Of a stretch of 64,000 nucleotides of DNA, positions 18,465-26,338 are shown piece after piece. The translations under genes were made by a program, and so were the position numbers. Below the pieces are notes generated by a model. That model made no database searches. It was not told the DNA's origin and saw nothing but the letters and a program-made list of their open reading frames with translations. This DNA is from Lachnospiraceae bacterium UBA7196 (lineage in GTDB: Bacteria; Bacillota; Clostridia; Lachnospirales; Lachnospiraceae). The stretch lies in NCBI GenBank assembly GCA_002490835.1, contig DKUU01000022.1, forward strand, positions 1-64,000. The letters are read 5' to 3'. Position 1 is the stretch's first letter. Each line of letters starts with the position of its first letter.

Positions 18465-19346
18465 TCAAATTCCCAGCACTTCCCCCACATGACTCTGCAA
18501 AAAATTATCCTGCCCCGCGGAAAGTCCCTGCTCGTTTAAAATCTGCACCAGAACATTGCATACCGCCTCGATGATGAGGGTCCTGTCCGCCTCCGCATCG
18601 GTCCGGTAGAGAAGCCCGAGCATATCCCCGATCTCCGCTCCCGCGGAAAGCTCATTAAGCCCCCTGTGCATCCACTTATAAAAGGGCGCGTAGATGCGAT
18701 TCAACAGGTAGACCAGCCGCATGCTCTCCCGCACAAATTCCGTTAAGGCAAGCTCCGCAGCCACACGCTCGCCCCGCCGCATCGCGCGGGCATAATTATA
18801 CTGTCCCGCCTGTGCCGCCTTTGCCAGCGCATCGGCAAGTTTTCGCCGCCATACACTCTCCGGATAATAGTTAAGCAGTCCCTCGCGAAACGCACTGAAC
18901 TGTCCGGGTCTGTCCTCAAAAACACAGCCGTTTACGGCAGTCGCCAGCGCTTCCTCCGGGATCATCAGCCACTGCGCGTCAGTTGTCGGCAGTGTCTCCC
19001 TGCCCAGAATCCCTCTGTAGAAATCCTCCAGACAGAGCGCCCCGACACGTCCCTTTCCCTGCGCCTCTTCCACACGCTCCGAATACCCCAGAAAGTCCTT
19101 TGGCAGCGCATCGTAGGCAGCCTGCATCTCCTCTCCCCGGCGCGTATAAATCTCCCGCGGCAGCCAGATGCAAAAAGAGGGGCCAAAATCATGGTCCCTC
19201 GAAATCTCATCGTCAAATCCCAGACATTCGGAACCGTAGCCGACAAGTCCCGCCGCCGTCTGGTCGGCAATTTCGGGAAACTGATCTTCTATCATCGGCC
19301 TGCCGTATGTCTCATAATATTTTTGTGATAATTCCAATCCTTTCAT
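18465..19346 (-). CDS. DUF4037 protein, predicted nucleotidyltransferase fold
   Basis: 293 residues, recognised as DUF4037. Near the N-terminus G38-S39, eleven residues, then D51-H-D53 reproduces the polymerase-beta nucleotidyltransferase signature (GS, then DxD), so a metal-dependent nucleotidyl transfer is plausible; the target is unknown. Its ATG overlaps the stop of the upstream TPR gene as ATGA, implying translational coupling and a joint function. No toxin-like partner or phage feature is nearby. Confidence 0.75.
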   Translation of the reverse strand: MKGLELSQKYYETYGRPMIEDQFPEIADQTAAGLVGYGSECLGFDDEISRDHDFGPSFCIWLPREIYTRRGEEMQAAYDALPKDFLGYSERVEEAQGKGRVGALCLEDFYRGILGRETLPTTDAQWLMIPEEALATAVNGCVFEDRPGQFSAFREGLLNYYPESVWRRKLADALAKAAQAGQYNYARAMRRGERVAAELALTEFVRESMRLVYLLNRIYAPFYKWMHRGLNELSAGAEIGDMLGLLYRTDAEADRTLIIEAVCNVLVQILNEQGLSAGQDNFLQSHVGEVLGI

Positions 19347-20197
19347 AACTTCCCAATCACTTCCCGCGCCCTGTCCGCATAGCGCTTTTGTTCGGCCTCA
19401 TCTCCCATAGCCCCGCACACCGCGGCACAGTTTTCGCAGAGGATCCCGTAGCTCATATTCTCCCCGTAATGACGCTTCACATCGGTAAGCGCCCGCTCAT
19501 AGTAAGACAGGGCTTCCTCATATGCGCCGTCGCGGAAGCATGCTTCTCCCATGCCGGCCAGCGCGCCGCTGTAATGCTCGTTCGGCTCTCCCGCCTCCTG
19601 TTCAAAAAGGTCGATAGCCCGCGCAAGGCAGCGCTTCGCCTCCTCATTCTCGGAGAGTTTAAAATAGACCAGCGCCAGATTGGTGAGGGTGGTCGCTGTC
19701 TGCGCTCCGCTCCCCTTTTGCTTTTCTATGATGGCAAGCGCCCTTTTCGCACAGTCCGCCGCTTCCCTGTCTTCGCCGGCTTTTTCCAGCATAATGCTCA
19801 TGTTATTGTAAAGTCCCGCCCATCTGTAGTCCTCCGCAGGCAGGATTCTCTCATAAATCTGCATGGCCTGTCTGTAAAGGCGCAGCGCATGGGCAAGATT
19901 TCCGCCCGCACTGTAAGCGGTGGCCGCATTTAAGAGCGTGGTCGCAAAGTGTTCGCTGTCTTCCAGCTTCAATTCTTCCATCAAAAGCAATACATCTTCT
20001 GCCGCCGCATAGGACTTCTCGAAAGCGGACACGCTGCGGTAAAAGCCGATCATCTCATTGCAGATCGAGATATAGGCCGCATAGTCCTCTTCCTCCTTCG
20101 CCGTCTGCAGGGAAGCTGTCAGATAAGCATCCACCCCAGCCGTATCGTTCTTTTCAAAATAGGAATCCAGCTCTTCAAAAAAGCGGTCGATGTTCAT
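19343..20197 (-). CDS. tetratricopeptide repeat protein
   Basis: 284 residues made of about six TPR units (for example AGLYNNMSIMLEKAGEDREA, TTLTNLALVYFKLSENEEA and YSGALAGMGEACFRDGAYEE), a helical protein-binding scaffold. No signal peptide or membrane segment. It is coupled to the DUF4037 gene by a 4-base overlap and lies 14 bases after hflC, so it may belong to the hflKC transcript. Role unknown; the coupling suggests it presents substrate to, or regulates, the DUF4037 protein. Confidence 0.8.
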   Translation of the reverse strand: MNIDRFFEELDSYFEKNDTAGVDAYLTASLQTAKEEEDYAAYISICNEMIGFYRSVSAFEKSYAAAEDVLLLMEELKLEDSEHFATTLLNAATAYSAGGNLAHALRLYRQAMQIYERILPAEDYRWAGLYNNMSIMLEKAGEDREAADCAKRALAIIEKQKGSGAQTATTLTNLALVYFKLSENEEAKRCLARAIDLFEQEAGEPNEHYSGALAGMGEACFRDGAYEEALSYYERALTDVKRHYGENMSYGILCENCAAVCGAMGDEAEQKRYADRAREVIGKL

Positions 20198-20211
20198 AGC
20201 GGTATCGCTCC

Positions 20212-21270
20212 TTAATATCTGCCGTTAAAAATCTGGGTGATCGGGGAATCCTCCGTGAGGATCACTGTTTTATTGTCCCCTACCACGCTCTCCTTGAGCG
20301 CATCCAGCGCACGCACAAAGGAGTAAAAATCGGTCTTTTCCGGGTCGGAATAGGCGCCGGAAAGGATACGCATATATTCGGCTTCCCCCTCCGCAATGGT
20401 CGCCTCGGCCTTCGCCTGCGCATCGGAGAGCATGATAGAAACCTCCTTGTCGGTGGTATTCTCTATCATCTTCGCCTCGGACTTTCCTTCCGCTGTATAC
20501 TGAGCCGCGATATTGCCGCGCTCTGAGATCATACGGTTGTAGACCGCCTGCTTATTGTCGTCCGGCAGATCGAGTTTCTTGACTTCCACCGCCGCAAGTT
20601 CGATGCCATACTGTTTCTCCACATGATTGATCTGTCCCATGACCGCTTCGGTCAACGAAGTGATCCGCACCACTTCCTCATGCCCTTCCGAGAGGTCAAG
20701 GTCATTCCCCTGAATTTCCGTTCCGGAGTCATCCACAGTGATGGTCATCTTACCGTCACGGCTCCTGATCACCTCGTCCTGTTTCATATTGGAAATGGTA
20801 TTTTTCGTAGCGTTATAAACAATAGCGTCGATACGGCTCTCCGCGTTAGTCACCGAACAGCTCAAAGTCTGGGCAAATTTTAAAGGATCCGTCACCCGCC
20901 AGAGTACGTAGCTGTCCACGATCATCGTCTTTTTGTCCGAAGTGATCACGTCGGAAGGCGGCAGGTCATAGAGCAGAAGCTCCTTAGGGACAATGTCCAC
21001 GGACTCGATAAACGGAATCTTAAAGGAGAGTCCCGGAACCGATACCACTCTGTCCACACGCCCGAACTGCCTGATCAGCTTGAATTGGTTTTGTTTGGTC
21101 ACCACCATCGAATTCGCTAAAAGTACGATGGCCACGACCGCAAGCAGGCCGAGAAAAATGCCGATTTTGCCGCCCTTTTTCTTTTCTTTATCATTCTTTT
21201 TCTTCGTACCGTCGGAGTTAAAACGCTCGTAGGTCTGTGTATTCTGTGTAAAATTACTAAAGTCCGCCAT
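20212..21270 (-). CDS. hflC: HflC-like SPFH/band 7 membrane protein
   Basis: 352 residues. A Lys-rich cytoplasmic tail is followed by one transmembrane helix (about 36-55, IGIFLGLLAVVAIVLLANSMV) and an SPFH domain (TKQNQFKLIRQFGRV...PGLSFKIPFIESV...TDPLKF) with a C-terminal coiled coil (AQAKAEATIAEGEAEYMRIL). HflC pairs with HflK in a ring-like membrane complex that in other bacteria surrounds and modulates the FtsH protease. hflK lies directly upstream. A strong AGGAGG precedes the start. An insertion of about 35 residues (RDGKMTITVDDSGTEIQGND) interrupts the SPFH core compared with short homologues. Confidence 0.9.
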   Translation of the reverse strand: MADFSNFTQNTQTYERFNSDGTKKKNDKEKKKGGKIGIFLGLLAVVAIVLLANSMVVTKQNQFKLIRQFGRVDRVVSVPGLSFKIPFIESVDIVPKELLLYDLPPSDVITSDKKTMIVDSYVLWRVTDPLKFAQTLSCSVTNAESRIDAIVYNATKNTISNMKQDEVIRSRDGKMTITVDDSGTEIQGNDLDLSEGHEEVVRITSLTEAVMGQINHVEKQYGIELAAVEVKKLDLPDDNKQAVYNRMISERGNIAAQYTAEGKSEAKMIENTTDKEVSIMLSDAQAKAEATIAEGEAEYMRILSGAYSDPEKTDFYSFVRALDALKESVVGDNKTVILTEDSPITQIFNGRY

Positions 21271-21298
21271 ATTTTTTCCTCCTGATCAGCGCTGCCTG

Positions 21299-22327
21299 TT
21301 AGTCTTCTTCCGTACCCGTCTCATTGACATCTGTCCGATCCGCCTGCGTCTTATCCGCATCCTGCACAGACGAAGAGTCCTCCGAAACGAAGCTTTCAAG
21401 CGGCAGCATGGTGGTGGTCTTTCCGCCCTCGCCCTCGATGACAACCTTGACGTCCGGCAGCACATCCTCTATCGCTTCATAAAACATTCGCTTTTTCGTC
21501 ACTTCCGGATACTTCACATATTCCTGATACATGGAATTGAAGCGGGCCGCCTGACCGTTGGCCTCGTTGATGCGCTCCTGCTTCTTTGCCTCCGCATTCT
21601 GCAGAATCTTATCCGACTCCGCCTCCGCGTTGGGAATCTGTTCATTGCGGTATTTATTAGCATTATTTAAGGCCGTCTCCTTACCCTGCTTGGCGGTCTC
21701 TACCTCCTTAAAGGCATTCTGTACCTCCGCAGTCGGCGGCTCCGCATCCTGAATCGTGATGTTTACCAGTTGGATACCGATATCGTAGGTCTCAAGCTTA
21801 TCAAGGATCATCTGCTTGATATTGGACTGAATCTCATTCTTGCCGGTGGTCAGCACACTGTCAACACCGTAGGAACCGATGGTCGTGCGGATACAGTTCT
21901 GGGCTATATTTTTCAGGACCAGATCCGGCTTCTGCGATGCGTAAAGAGCTTTGACAGGATCGGTCACTCTATATTCCACATAGAAATCTACATTGATAAA
22001 ATTGTAGTCGGAGGTGATCATCATCGTATCCTCCCCGCTATCTATGCTCTCCCCGTTCTCATTCTGCCGGTAGCCGATGGGAAATCCCTGAATGGTCGTG
22101 TTTACCTTCGTCACCGTCTGGATAAAGGGAATCTTAAAATGAAGCCCCGGCGTAGAGACGGCTTTGGGTGAGCCGAAAGTACAGACGACTGCCTGCTCCT
22201 CCTCCTGAATCGAATAGTAGGAGCCGCTGACCAGCACGAGAAGAATGATGACAACAACAATGATCTTCACTGCCGCGGCGCCCTTCCCTTTGGGAATGTT
22301 TACTTTTGGTCTGCTTTTTCCTAACAT
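21299..22327 (-). CDS. hflK: HflK-like SPFH/band 7 membrane protein
   Basis: 342 residues. One N-terminal transmembrane helix (AAVKIIVVVIILLVLVSG) is followed by an SPFH domain (EEEQAVVCTFGSPKAVSTPG...FKIPFIQTVTKV) and a coiled coil rich in Ala/Glu (NAEAESDKILQNAEAKKQER). Partner of HflC. The start at 22327 has AAAGGA 6-7 bases upstream; the longer in-frame start at 22396 has no ribosome site and reads through the promoter. FtsH is not in the window. Confidence 0.9.
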   Translation of the reverse strand: MLGKSRPKVNIPKGKGAAAVKIIVVVIILLVLVSGSYYSIQEEEQAVVCTFGSPKAVSTPGLHFKIPFIQTVTKVNTTIQGFPIGYRQNENGESIDSGEDTMMITSDYNFINVDFYVEYRVTDPVKALYASQKPDLVLKNIAQNCIRTTIGSYGVDSVLTTGKNEIQSNIKQMILDKLETYDIGIQLVNITIQDAEPPTAEVQNAFKEVETAKQGKETALNNANKYRNEQIPNAEAESDKILQNAEAKKQERINEANGQAARFNSMYQEYVKYPEVTKKRMFYEAIEDVLPDVKVVIEGEGGKTTTMLPLESFVSEDSSSVQDADKTQADRTDVNETGTEED

Positions 22328-22376
22328 GGTTTTTCCTTTCATTAAAGAGTTCTTGTTTTTCTTAAGTACATGGTAT

Positions 22377-22385
22377 ATTATATCA
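22377..22385 (-). promoter_or_regulatory. predicted extended -10 promoter of hflKC
   Basis: Minus-strand TGATATAAT is an extended -10 element, with a start expected near 22370, about 43 bases before hflK. No good -35 is seen, as is usual for extended -10 promoters. Confidence 0.45.
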
Positions 22386-22475
22386 TAATACAGCATTCCA
22401 TCTATTAAAATTTAATAAATTTCCTAAGAAAATACAGAAAAACTAGAAATTGGAAAGGAAAAGGAGACCAGCATT

Positions 22476-23213
22476 ATGAGAATCATCTTTATCAGACACG
22501 GCGATCCCGACTATGAAAACGACTGTCTCACAAAAAAAGGCGAACGGGAGGCCGGGCTTCTCGCAAATCGGGTGGCAAAATGGGAAAATATCTCACAGTT
22601 TTACTGTTCTCCTCTGGGGAGGGCGAAACAGACCGCTTCCTACTCTCTTGCCGCCGTCGGCAGAGAGGCTGTCACCTATGATTGGATGAAGGAATTTATG
22701 TACAAGATCGAAGATCCCACAACGGGACGCCACGGCGTACCCTGGGACTTCATGCCGGAATACTGGACAAACATTCCCGAAATGTATGATAAAAAGGACT
22801 GGAGAAAGACAGATATCTACCGCTCCAACCCCGACCTCATCCCCGCTTACGACGAAGTCTGCGCCGGGCTTGACGGCATTCTCGCCTCCTACGGCTATGA
22901 GCGGGAGAACAACTGTTACAAAAATAACAATCCCGCCGCTGAGGACGGGACTGTGAAACAAGATACGATCGTTATCTTCTGTCATTTAGGCGTCACCTGC
23001 GTGATGATGAGCCATCTGCTCGGCTTTTCGCCGGCGCTCCTCTTCCACGATTTCTATCTGGCGCCCACCTCGGTGACCGTGCTGGCCACAGAGGAGCGGC
23101 GTGACAACATCGCCCATTTCCGCGCGCAGGTGATCGGCGACACATACCATTTATTACAGGGCGGCGAACCGGTCTCCGCCGCCGGCTATTTTACAGATCC
23201 TTTTCAGGGGTAG
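22476..23213 (+). CDS. histidine phosphatase family protein (phosphoglycerate mutase-like)
   Basis: 245 residues beginning IIFIRHGDPDYENDCLTKKG: the RHG motif with the phospho-accepting His, followed by the LTxxG segment typical of the family. The second active-site region is VIFCHLGVTCVMMSHLLG, the usual SHGG-like segment changed to CHLG. Substrate cannot be assigned; many such proteins are broad phosphatases. Transcribed away from hflK, with AAGGAG 9 bases before the ATG. It stands alone as the next gene converges. Confidence 0.85.
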   Translation: MRIIFIRHGDPDYENDCLTKKGEREAGLLANRVAKWENISQFYCSPLGRAKQTASYSLAAVGREAVTYDWMKEFMYKIEDPTTGRHGVPWDFMPEYWTNIPEMYDKKDWRKTDIYRSNPDLIPAYDEVCAGLDGILASYGYERENNCYKNNNPAAEDGTVKQDTIVIFCHLGVTCVMMSHLLGFSPALLFHDFYLAPTSVTVLATEERRDNIAHFRAQVIGDTYHLLQGGEPVSAAGYFTDPFQG

Positions 23214-23216
23214 GCT

Positions 23217-24188
23217 TTACTGCCACCCCTGTGTCATCGGCATGGACGGATAATCGTCCTCTAATTTCGCTATCGCAATGCCCATAAACGCTAATGTAGC
23301 AACCAGCCTGATGCCGAAGGGAATCGAAAAACTAACAAACGGCAGCAATTCGATGACCGTCGCGATCACAAACAGCACTACCTTTGAATATACCGCAACC
23401 CTAAACAGCGCGCCTGCCTCCACCTGCTTTTTCATAATGGAAGCCATGAGCATTCCCAAAAGCAGATAAAGCGCCGCACATGCGAAATACCACAAAACCC
23501 TTCCCACAAAGATAAAAACATATACGATCGCCAATATAACCAGTATTAACGGCACCAGCTTGGTGACGATCCATGTTCTGCTGATTTCCATGCTGTTTCC
23601 GAGATCTTTGAAATTAAGCTGCTGATACTCCGCATTCTGCATGAGCGACAGCCTGTCACGGCCAATCAGAAGAATATTGGAATATCCCTCAGCCGCCATC
23701 TCAGCCGCGTCATCATAGGAAAACCCGTCAACATCTTCCGTCATATAAACAAATAAGCCGGCGTCGTCATACATGAAGTCCTCGTCCAGATACAGTCTGC
23801 CGTTCTTTACCTCAAAATCAGGCAGTGCATCCGCTACCTTATTCATATCAACAGACGAAAATACGAGTGCAAGAGAAATAAATGAAAATACGGTGGCGAT
23901 CAGCACCAGAAGCGTCACAAAACCGATCATGCTCCCGGTCTTTACCTTTGTCAGCCTGCTGTACTTCGTCGGCACAAAAGCAAGGGCAAACTGCTGAAAA
24001 ATATTCGGCGGGGTTTCCTGCTGATAAGGATTGACCTTTTGGTAGCCATACTCCTGCTGAAACTGGTTCCCCTGCTGCTGGTAAGGATTCCCTTGTTGTT
24101 GGTAAGGATTCCCCTGTTGTTGGTAAGGATTCCCCTGCTGTTGATAAGGATCTCCCTGCTGCTGGTTTTGATTGAATTGATTGTCCAT
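23217..24188 (-). CDS. DUF1189-like integral membrane protein with PYQQQGN repeats
   Basis: 323 residues. The N-terminus is a Gln/Asn/Pro-rich cytoplasmic tail containing four perfect PYQQQGN repeats. The rest has about five membrane helices (for example GFVTLLVLIATVFSFISLALVF and LVPLILVILAIVYVFIFV) with a soluble loop between helices 1 and 2, matching the general layout of DUF1189 proteins. Function unknown. GGAGGG 4-5 bases before the ATG at 24188 decides the start over 24200. It converges on the phosphatase gene with 3 bases between stops. Confidence 0.7.
   Translation of the reverse strand: MDNQFNQNQQQGDPYQQQGNPYQQQGNPYQQQGNPYQQQGNQFQQEYGYQKVNPYQQETPPNIFQQFALAFVPTKYSRLTKVKTGSMIGFVTLLVLIATVFSFISLALVFSSVDMNKVADALPDFEVKNGRLYLDEDFMYDDAGLFVYMTEDVDGFSYDDAAEMAAEGYSNILLIGRDRLSLMQNAEYQQLNFKDLGNSMEISRTWIVTKLVPLILVILAIVYVFIFVGRVLWYFACAALYLLLGMLMASIMKKQVEAGALFRVAVYSKVVLFVIATVIELLPFVSFSIPFGIRLVATLAFMGIAIAKLEDDYPSMPMTQGWQ
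24066..24149 (-). repeat. four tandem 21-bp repeats coding PYQQQGN
   Basis: Four contiguous 21-bp units encode identical heptapeptides, differing only at silent positions. Copy number could change by slippage without shifting the frame. Confidence 0.85.
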
Positions 24189-24255
24189 CTTTCCCTCCAT
24201 TCTTCCTTTATCTTTTATATGCTATTCCGCCAAACGATATCTCATTTTATCGCCG

Positions 24256-25260
24256 TCAGCGGATGCGCTCCGGGAACCCTACCTTTTTCTGCACCTTACG
24301 CAGTGTCTTTCCGGCAAAATAATTTGCCTTCTCCGCGTTTTCTTTGATGATCTTATCGATGTAATCCTTGTTTTTGCCCAAATCGTCGTATCTGTCCTGC
24401 AAAGGCTTGAGTACACCCACCACGGCTTCCCCTACAGCCATCTTAAAATCGCCGTAACCCTTGCCGTCAAACTCCCGCTCCGTCTCCTCCGGCGTCTTTC
24501 CCGTGCAGACACAGTAAATATCGATCAGGTTCCGGATGCCCGGCTGCTCCTCGCGGTAACGCACGCAAGCTTCGGAATCGGTCACCGCCCGCTTGAATTT
24601 GCGGATGATGGTGTCGGGATCATCCATCAGGTAAATACTGGCATTCGGATTTTCGTCGGACTTTGACATCTTCTTTTCCGGATTCTGCAGGCTCTTGATG
24701 CTGGCCCCGGTCTTACCGACATAGGGCTCCGGAATCGTAAACACGTCTCCGTAAATGGCATTAAAACGCTGGGCAATATCCCTCGTGATCTCCAAATGCT
24801 GCAGCTGGTCCTTGCCGACAGGCACCACATCCGCCTGATAGAGCAGGATATCCGCCGCCATCAGCACCGGGTAGGTGAAAAGTCCCGCATTGATGTTGTC
24901 TGCGTGTTTCGCCGCCTTATCCTTGAACTGGGTCATGCGGTTCAACTCCCCCATATAAGTAAAACAATTCAAAATCCACGAAAGCTCCGCATGTCCTGAG
25001 ACGTGGGATTGATAATAAAGACAGTTCTTTTCGGGATCGATCCCCGCCGCGATGTAGAGCGTAAGCAGATTTCTAGCCCGTCTCCGCAGTTCTGCCGGAT
25101 CCTGTCTGATGGTGATGGAATGAAGGTCCACCACGGAATAAAAGCACTGGTACTCGTCACAGAGCGTCACCCAATTCTTCAAAGCCCCCAGATAATTTCC
25201 CAGCGTCAGATTCCCCGTCGCCTGCATACCGCTGAACAATACCTTGTTTCCGTCTAACAT
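24256..25260 (-). CDS. trpS: tryptophan--tRNA ligase
   Basis: Charges tRNA-Trp. The 334-residue class I synthetase shows the HIGH-like motif in GMQATGNLTLGNYLGA, the tryptophan-pocket segment VDLHSIT, and KMSKS (NPEKKMSKSDENPNAS). Length is normal. The start at 25260 matches the conserved N-terminus; an upstream frame to 25335 is unsupported. No T-box leader was recognised in the 170 bases upstream. Confidence 0.96.
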   Translation of the reverse strand: MLDGNKVLFSGMQATGNLTLGNYLGALKNWVTLCDEYQCFYSVVDLHSITIRQDPAELRRRARNLLTLYIAAGIDPEKNCLYYQSHVSGHAELSWILNCFTYMGELNRMTQFKDKAAKHADNINAGLFTYPVLMAADILLYQADVVPVGKDQLQHLEITRDIAQRFNAIYGDVFTIPEPYVGKTGASIKSLQNPEKKMSKSDENPNASIYLMDDPDTIIRKFKRAVTDSEACVRYREEQPGIRNLIDIYCVCTGKTPEETEREFDGKGYGDFKMAVGEAVVGVLKPLQDRYDDLGKNKDYIDKIIKENAEKANYFAGKTLRKVQKKVGFPERIR

Positions 25261-25379
25261 AATGCGCTTCTTTCCTCTCTTGTCCGCCTTATTTTCAGCC
25301 CGTAAGCTTTTGTCATTCTTTATCCAATATAGCACCGCTGCCCTCTCCCGTCAAGGAATCGTCGCGCTGCAAAAGAAGA

Positions 25380-25400
25380 AGAGACCGGTACGCGGTCTCT
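25380..25400 (-). terminator. intrinsic terminator after the Cys-rich small gene
   Basis: On the minus strand AGAGACCG, a 5-base loop and CGGTCTCT form an 8-bp stem followed by TTCTTCTTTT. Confidence 0.65.
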
Positions 25401-25430
25401 CCCTCCTTTACAATCCATGGGTAACGAAAA

Positions 25431-25733
25431 TCAGTTCCCTTCCGCTTCACAGCCGCAGGTAGAACCGTTCCCGTTAAAAGGTCTCTGCTCAAAACGGGGC
25501 TCAAAACGGGAATCCTCACAGGGACAGGGTGCCGGCTCAGGTCTTGCACACGGCGGTTCCGGTCTCGGACAAGGGCGGACCGGCTCGTCACAGCCGCAGC
25601 CGTTTCTGCCGTCGTTATCGTCACAGCGATCGTTCCCGCCGCGTCCGCAGCCATTGTTCCCGTTCCCGCCGAAGAAGCCGTTTCCGTTCTGTCCGCAGAA
25701 AAGCAGCAAAAGTATGATCCAACAACAGTTCAT
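25431..25733 (-). CDS. small Cys/Gly/Asn/Pro-rich protein of unknown function
   Basis: 100 residues. A short hydrophobic N-terminus (MNCCWIILLLLFCG) is followed by a low-complexity region: a Gly/Asn block (GGNGNNGCGRGGND), then a Cys/Pro/Glu/Arg block (PVRPCPRPEPPCARPEPAPC). AAGGAG 10 bases before the ATG and a terminator after the stop indicate a real single-gene transcript. The 10 cysteines and composition recall spore-coat or exosporium-type small proteins of Clostridia, but no family is recognised. Confidence 0.7.
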   Translation of the reverse strand: MNCCWIILLLLFCGQNGNGFFGGNGNNGCGRGGNDRCDDNDGRNGCGCDEPVRPCPRPEPPCARPEPAPCPCEDSRFEPRFEQRPFNGNGSTCGCEAEGN

Positions 25734-25792
25734 AGGGTTTCATCTCCTTTTTCTCTCATACCCTATCGTATGCGGGAAAAGGGAGTTGGTTC

Positions 25793-26338
25793 TCATTTCA
25801 GGTCGCGGACGAGGATCCTTTTTCTGATATAGCGGAAAGTCTTTTCCTCACCCTGCTCCGCCAGCATGTGCAAGAGGAACTCCAAAAGCCGCTTGGTCTT
25901 TTTGTGCAAAGGCGGCGGTGTTTTCGACGACTGATAGTAGAGCAGGGGATCCTGATCCTTGTAGGATGCCCCGTGATAGACTTTGCAGGCCGCTACGCGG
26001 TCCATAAACATCTCCACCACATAGCGGGTCGGCATGGGCGCAGGCGCCATACCTCCTTCAATCTCCTTTGAACTGTAGTCAATCCAGTACTCATAGTGAT
26101 GCTTGTTTCGTCCCTTGTGGTGGAGCCATGCCGAAGAGTAACCGATATCTTCCCTCTCCGCATTATTGGGGCTCCTGTCCCCCTGATAATATTTTGCCCC
26201 CACCAGAAACTCTGTGGGGCTGTACTTGGACAGGTCGTGCAGCAGTCCCTGTCTGAAAAGTCCCACCCGGAAGCAGCCGTCCATGACCAACAGTTTATGA
26301 TGGGTGATGGTCTTAAAATGTTCCCATGCTTTGTTCAT
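25793..26338 (-). CDS. DUF5662 family protein
   Basis: 181 residues, cytoplasmic, recognised as DUF5662. Rich in His and Asp at conserved-looking positions (THHKLLVM, QGLLHDLSKYSP, WLHHKGRNKHHYEYW), with the H...HD...H arrangement reminiscent of a metal-dependent HD-type hydrolase. Activity is unknown. Its ATG overlaps the stop of the GH13-like gene as ATGA, so the two are translationally coupled. Confidence 0.75.
   Translation of the reverse strand: MNKAWEHFKTITHHKLLVMDGCFRVGLFRQGLLHDLSKYSPTEFLVGAKYYQGDRSPNNAEREDIGYSSAWLHHKGRNKHHYEYWIDYSSKEIEGGMAPAPMPTRYVVEMFMDRVAACKVYHGASYKDQDPLLYYQSSKTPPPLHKKTKRLLEFLLHMLAEQGEEKTFRYIRKRILVRDLK

Noticed and set aside
24066..24149. Four regular 21-bp repeats as a possible mini CRISPR array.
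   Set aside because: No spacers; the repeats are contiguous and encode PYQQQGN in frame.
25261..25430. T-box riboswitch before trpS.
   Set aside because: No T-box core sequence or antiterminator-type structure was recognised; only the terminator of the preceding small gene is visible.
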